Source of the DNA: Stephanodiscus triporus
Lineage: Eukaryota > Bacillariophyta > Thalassiosirophyceae > Thalassiosirales > Thalassiosiraceae
Direction: 5' to 3'
DNA: 11,937 nt
Assembly: GCA_036939755.1 (NCBI GenBank)
Contig: JALLAZ010000803.1
Span: 1-11,937 of the forward strand
Under the pieces are notes generated by a model that was given only the letters and a program-made list of their open reading frames with translations, searched no databases and was not told where the DNA came from. The position numbers and the translations under genes are program-made. Shown piece after piece: positions 9,167 through 11,937 of the stretch (positions within the stretch are counted from its first letter, which is position 1; each line of letters starts with the position of its first letter).

Positions 9167-9197
<31 letters not shown>

Positions 9198-10424
9198 TCA
9201 CGCCCCACTCGGCCTCGTGATGTCCCCAGTATGCCGCTGGATCGAAAATGCTCGGTCGGCCGTCCGCCGATCCGATATTGCCGGACCAGAGATCGCCGTG
9301 GAGTAGGCTCGGCCGTATCTCCCTCTCCCCCCCGGTCAGATCCTCGAAGAGCAAATGCAACCTAGGGGCGACGTCGTTCGTCCACAATTCGGAGCAGTAG
9401 GAGTCGCGCGCGAGATTCAGCTGATGTCCGATCCTGCGATCCCTGAAAAATTCGATCCATTCCTTCGTTCCGCTGTTTGGCTTCGTCCACGGATTCGGCT
9501 GCGGAGTTCCGCCGCTATATATTTTTTTTTTTTTTCGCGGCGCACGAGCAGGGACGTGGCGGGGGACGGCACGAGAAAAAAAAGGGGGGGACATGAGAAC
9601 GACAAGTAAGTAGGAGTGTCCGAAGGCGAACGCGGAAGGAAAAAATAATATATAATGACGCGCCCGGCTTTTTCGCCGCCATCTAGAGTATAGATATATT
9701 ATGGGGGAGAAAAACCTTACATGGTATTATCCGCCGGAAATCCGAACGCCATCGTCGGATTGCCGGCCTCCGCGGTGGGAGGGGCGAGGTGCATGCGCGC
9801 CACGGCCCTGCCCAACTTGTAATCGTCCGTCCTTCCGGCGAGATTCAGGTACTCCATGATCAAGAACGACCCCCCGCCCCCGCACGAGTAATCGCCGTGA
9901 CTGTAGACCTTGGGTATGCGCAGCGTGGCGGCATCGTCGTCGTCGTCGTAGTCGTAGTCGTCGCCCCTCCTTCCCGAGCGACACGCGTGGTACATGGCCG
10001 ACAGGCCCAATGCCTCTCCGCGGAACATATCCTCGTACGGACGCGACGAGTATTTCACGAAGAAGGACGTCGTCGTCGTCGTCGTCGACGACATCGCCCG
10101 CCGCCCCTCCCTCCCGTCATCGTCGACCGACGGGGGAGGGGGGGGGTCGGATACGACGACCCTCCTGAAGGACGCCCAGTCGGACGATCCGACGGGGACC
10201 GACGAGACGATCGATCCGTACCCGGACGACGACGACCACGATTCCAATTCCCGATCGAGCGGCGATGCGGCGGCGGCGGAGGCGGCGGCGATGATGATGA
10301 TGCCGCGCCCTCTATCGGCCATTGTTGGTACGCCGAGGCGGCGCGTGGCGATGAATGCGAGCGATTTGCGGACGAGGGCCAGGCTGACTACCGCGATGAC
10401 ACGACGCGTCGTCATGGCTCGCAT
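8721..10424 (-). CDS. Fructosamine-3-kinase / ketosamine-3-kinase family protein
   Basis: Four-exon model on the minus strand: 10424-9721, 9514-9202, 9012-8902, 8816-8721; 407 residues; all introns GT-AG. The family phosphorylates ketosamines on glycated proteins, leading to deglycation. The kinase fold shows the ATP-binding K124 (FFVKYSS), a helix Glu in RGEALGLS (E137), hinge LIMEYL (188-192) and GRAVARMHLA. Splicing of exon 1 to 2 rebuilds the hallmark DNTIGGTPQPNPW (232-244). The catalytic loop is HGDLWSGNIG (D309, N314) and the metal-binding segment is IFDPAAYWGHHEAE (D326). Exon 3 gives GFGPRFWEGYRSLIP and DAYHQ; exon 4 gives LNHYNLFGGGYIGSA and the stop. The N-terminus has a hydrophobic stretch and SLAF near residues 21-24, which recalls the diatom plastid cleavage motif around a Phe. 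Low-complexity Thr (114-119) and Asp (155-164) tracts interrupt the N-lobe. It diverges from the dehydrogenase gene. Confidence 0.88.
9168..9197 (-). repeat. (AAC)10 / (GTT)10 microsatellite at a 5' splice site
   Basis: Ten perfect AAC units on the plus strand. On the transcribed strand this is a (GTT)n tract that begins within the donor GTGAGT at the start of intron 2 of the kinase gene. It is intronic in the model; reading through it would give a poly-Cys run. Confidence 0.85.
10066..10090 (-). repeat. (GTC)n microsatellite in the kinase gene
   Basis: About eight near-perfect GTC/CGT units. In the kinase frame they read ACG/ACC and encode the Thr tract at residues 114-119, just before the ATP-binding strand. 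A second CGT-type tract at about 9934-9962 encodes the Asp-rich insert. Confidence 0.75.
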
Positions 10425-10719
10425 GATGCGATAATATGGTGTTTGCGACCGAGAGAAGCAAGCTTGAAGCTGCTGAACTTCTAATAGGGGTATCTACATA
10501 GGAATCAATAATGAAGTCAGCTGACGAGGCTCGCTCCCGCCATCTTCCTCTTCAACTTGCCCGCTACGCTGCAGAGAAGAGAGAAGCAAAAAACAACGCC
10601 ACACGCACAACCAACTTGCGTCGGCGCCCCCGCGTCACTCAAAATCGGTTTTAACAATAGCTTTCGCCGACCGAATCAGGATTCACATTATTCCTCTAAT
10701 CTACATCATCCGATATCCA
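10425..10719. promoter_or_regulatory. Divergent promoter region, fructosamine kinase / dehydrogenase
   Basis: A 295-nt gap between divergent start codons. It contains the third copy of TCCCGCCAT at 10535-10543 and AT-rich DNA on either side (about 10480-10515 and 10650-10710). No gene is seen inside it. Confidence 0.5.
10535..10543 (-). promoter_or_regulatory. Shared promoter motif ATGGCGGGA, copy 3
   Basis: Same 9-mer and orientation as the copies at 2096 and 5854, 111 nt upstream of the kinase ATG. With flanks it reads AAGATGGCGGGA in the kinase direction, the closest of the three to the animal YY1 consensus. It shares an extended GCTCCCGCCAT with copy 1. Confidence 0.5.
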
Positions 10720-11931
10720 ATGGTTGCGATCATCAGCGCATTCCGCCGTTGCGCGGCCGCGAGAGCGAATTCTGCCGCCGCCGCTGCCGCCGCGTCCTCG
10801 TCGTCGTGCCGCCCCCCCCCCTCCGGAAGATCGGTCGCGTCGACGTCGTCGATCTATGCCATCCCGAATTGCGTCTCCGCGTCCTCGCTCGTCGGGCGCA
10901 CGACGACGGCACATCGCCGATCCGACGCCGCCGCCGGCCGCTACGGCCGCCGCCGCCGCCACTACTACTACTCGACGTTCGCCCCCCCCCCGAACAACGT
11001 TTACCACGGAACGCCGGTATACCCGAACGTCGACATATCGTCATCGTCGTCGTCCCCAGACGACGACGGGAAGAAGAGGAGGAGGAACGTCTCCGTCGCG
11101 GCGTCCGCGCGCAACGCCGACGACGAGGCGGTGTTCGTCGTCACCGGCGCGTCGCGGTCGATGGGACTGCAATTCGTCAGGGAGCTGATGGTGCGTACGT
11201 CCGGCCGTATCGTGGCATGCGTCTTGAGGCCCGGGAGCGCCCCCGACCTCGACGCGTACCTCGGCGGCCTTGACGGGAACGATCGACGTCGGGTCGACGT
11301 TCGACGTCTCGACGTGACGGACGTCGAGCAGATCGATCGACTCGTCGAGGAGGTCGGGTCGACGTACGGGGGACGCGTCGACGGCCTCTTCAACGTCGCG
11401 GGCGTCCTCGGGGACGGGAAGAACACCCCCGGGCCGGAAACGAACATCGGCCAGATCGACTGGGGGTGGGCCACGAGTCAGATGGCGGTGAACGCCATCG
11501 GTCCCATGACGATGACGTCGAAGTTCGCGCCGTTGCTCAGGGCGAGGAGGGGTAGGGACGCCTACCTCCGCACGACCGGGTCCATGGAGAGCGTCGTCGT
11601 CAACCTGTCGGCGAGGGTGGCGTCCGTGGACGACAACAACGTTGGCGGGTTGGCGTGGTACACGTATCGTATGTCGAAGGCCGCGCTCAACGCGGGGGTA
11701 CGAGCGAGCTCGCACGAGCTGAGGAGGCAGGGCACGTGGACGCTGTGCCTGTACCCGGGCATGACCGACACGGCCATGAGTCGGCCGTTCCAGAGCAGGG
11801 GATTGCGGGACAAGGGACTGATATTCCCGGTCGATTTCGCGGTGGGAAGGATGATGGACGTCGTGGACGGGATGGAGGAGGTGCACAGCGGGGGGTTCTA
11901 CGATTGGGCGGGACAGAGCATCCCTTTTTGA
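10720..11931 (+). CDS. Short-chain dehydrogenase/reductase (SDR) with N-terminal leader
   Basis: A single-exon gene of 403 residues ending TGA seven bases before the window edge. The Rossmann domain begins at about 137 (AVFVVTGASRSMG, residues 142-149 being the cofactor-binding turn). It is followed by LDVTD (198-202), the NVAG segment (225-228), N258, S297 (VVVNLSARVAS), the catalytic Y316-x3-K320 (YRMSK), and YPGMTDTAM (345-353). These fit the classical NAD(P)-dependent SDR layout with an Asn-Ser-Tyr-Lys tetrad, similar to the C-factor/carbonyl reductase-like group. The substrate is unknown. The second Gly of the usual TGxxxGxG is Ser here. The first 135 residues are Ala/Ser/Arg-rich and almost free of acidic residues up to about residue 68, which suggests a mitochondrial or plastid transit sequence with a low-complexity linker (poly-Ser 107-112). 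The ATG used is the first in frame that gives this basic leader. Confidence 0.83.
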   Translation: MVAIISAFRRCAAARANSAAAAAAASSSSCRPPPSGRSVASTSSIYAIPNCVSASSLVGRTTTAHRRSDAAAGRYGRRRRHYYYSTFAPPPNNVYHGTPVYPNVDISSSSSSPDDDGKKRRRNVSVAASARNADDEAVFVVTGASRSMGLQFVRELMVRTSGRIVACVLRPGSAPDLDAYLGGLDGNDRRRVDVRRLDVTDVEQIDRLVEEVGSTYGGRVDGLFNVAGVLGDGKNTPGPETNIGQIDWGWATSQMAVNAIGPMTMTSKFAPLLRARRGRDAYLRTTGSMESVVVNLSARVASVDDNNVGGLAWYTYRMSKAALNAGVRASSHELRRQGTWTLCLYPGMTDTAMSRPFQSRGLRDKGLIFPVDFAVGRMMDVVDGMEEVHSGGFYDWAGQSIPF

Positions 11932-11937
11932 GAGAGA

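Noticed and set aside
9037..9201. Poly-Cys tail continuing kinase exon 2
   Set aside because: This is read-through of intron 2 with its GTT repeat. Exons 3 and 4 restore conserved kinase C-terminal sequence across GT-AG junctions.
5571..10090. Trinucleotide tracts considered as a CRISPR-like or minisatellite array
   Set aside because: They are simple perfect microsatellites without spacers, located in coding sequence or an intron of a eukaryotic genome.
9789..10484. Plus-strand open frame over kinase exon 1
   Set aside because: It mirrors the repeat-rich kinase exon, with poly-Val, Arg and Gly composition and no family signature.
10557..11273. Plus-strand frame overlapping the dehydrogenase
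   Set aside because: It is Arg/Pro-rich in a different frame from the SDR, which has complete catalytic motifs.

Overview
The window looks like nuclear DNA from a stramenopile alga, most likely a diatom. This is inferred from four things. Three genes show or need short GT-AG introns of about 85-206 nt. A prolyl 4-hydroxylase carries three ShKT domains. The proteins have Ser/Thr/Pro-rich N-terminal extensions encoded by (CGT/ACG)n repeats. Mitochondrial and possible plastid targeting signals are present. No bacterial operon, tRNA, rRNA, transposon or CRISPR array was seen. Species cannot be fixed from the sequence.

Seven genes alternate strictly in strand, so every gap is either convergent or divergent. 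In order they are: the 3' end of a TenA-family thiamin-salvage protein (+, cut by the left edge); a KCTD-type BTB protein (-); a secreted three-ShKT prolyl 4-hydroxylase with four exons (+); the mitochondrial import pore TOM40 (-); a major facilitator superfamily transporter with three exons (+); a fructosamine-3-kinase-like protein with four exons (-); and a short-chain dehydrogenase with a long N-terminal leader (+). The exon models were built by hand. Each rests on GT-AG junctions that keep the frame and rebuild recognisable domains. The weakest junction is the second intron of the transporter.

The genes do not form an obvious pathway. They look like ordinary housekeeping and accessory genes packed as divergent pairs. 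The most unusual signal is regulatory. The 9-mer TCCCGCCAT occurs once, in the same orientation, in each of the three divergent intergenic regions (2096, 5854, 10535), and I found it nowhere else in the window. It lies 86, 93 and 111 nt upstream of the minus-strand start codons. Other points of note are a recent in-frame duplication of the start region of the BTB gene, identical cysteine spacing in the three ShKT domains, an A-rich 3' splice site and a (TTG)n tract beside a 5' splice site in the kinase gene, and repeat-driven homopolymer tracts in several N-termini. I did not find a convincing new multi-gene system.
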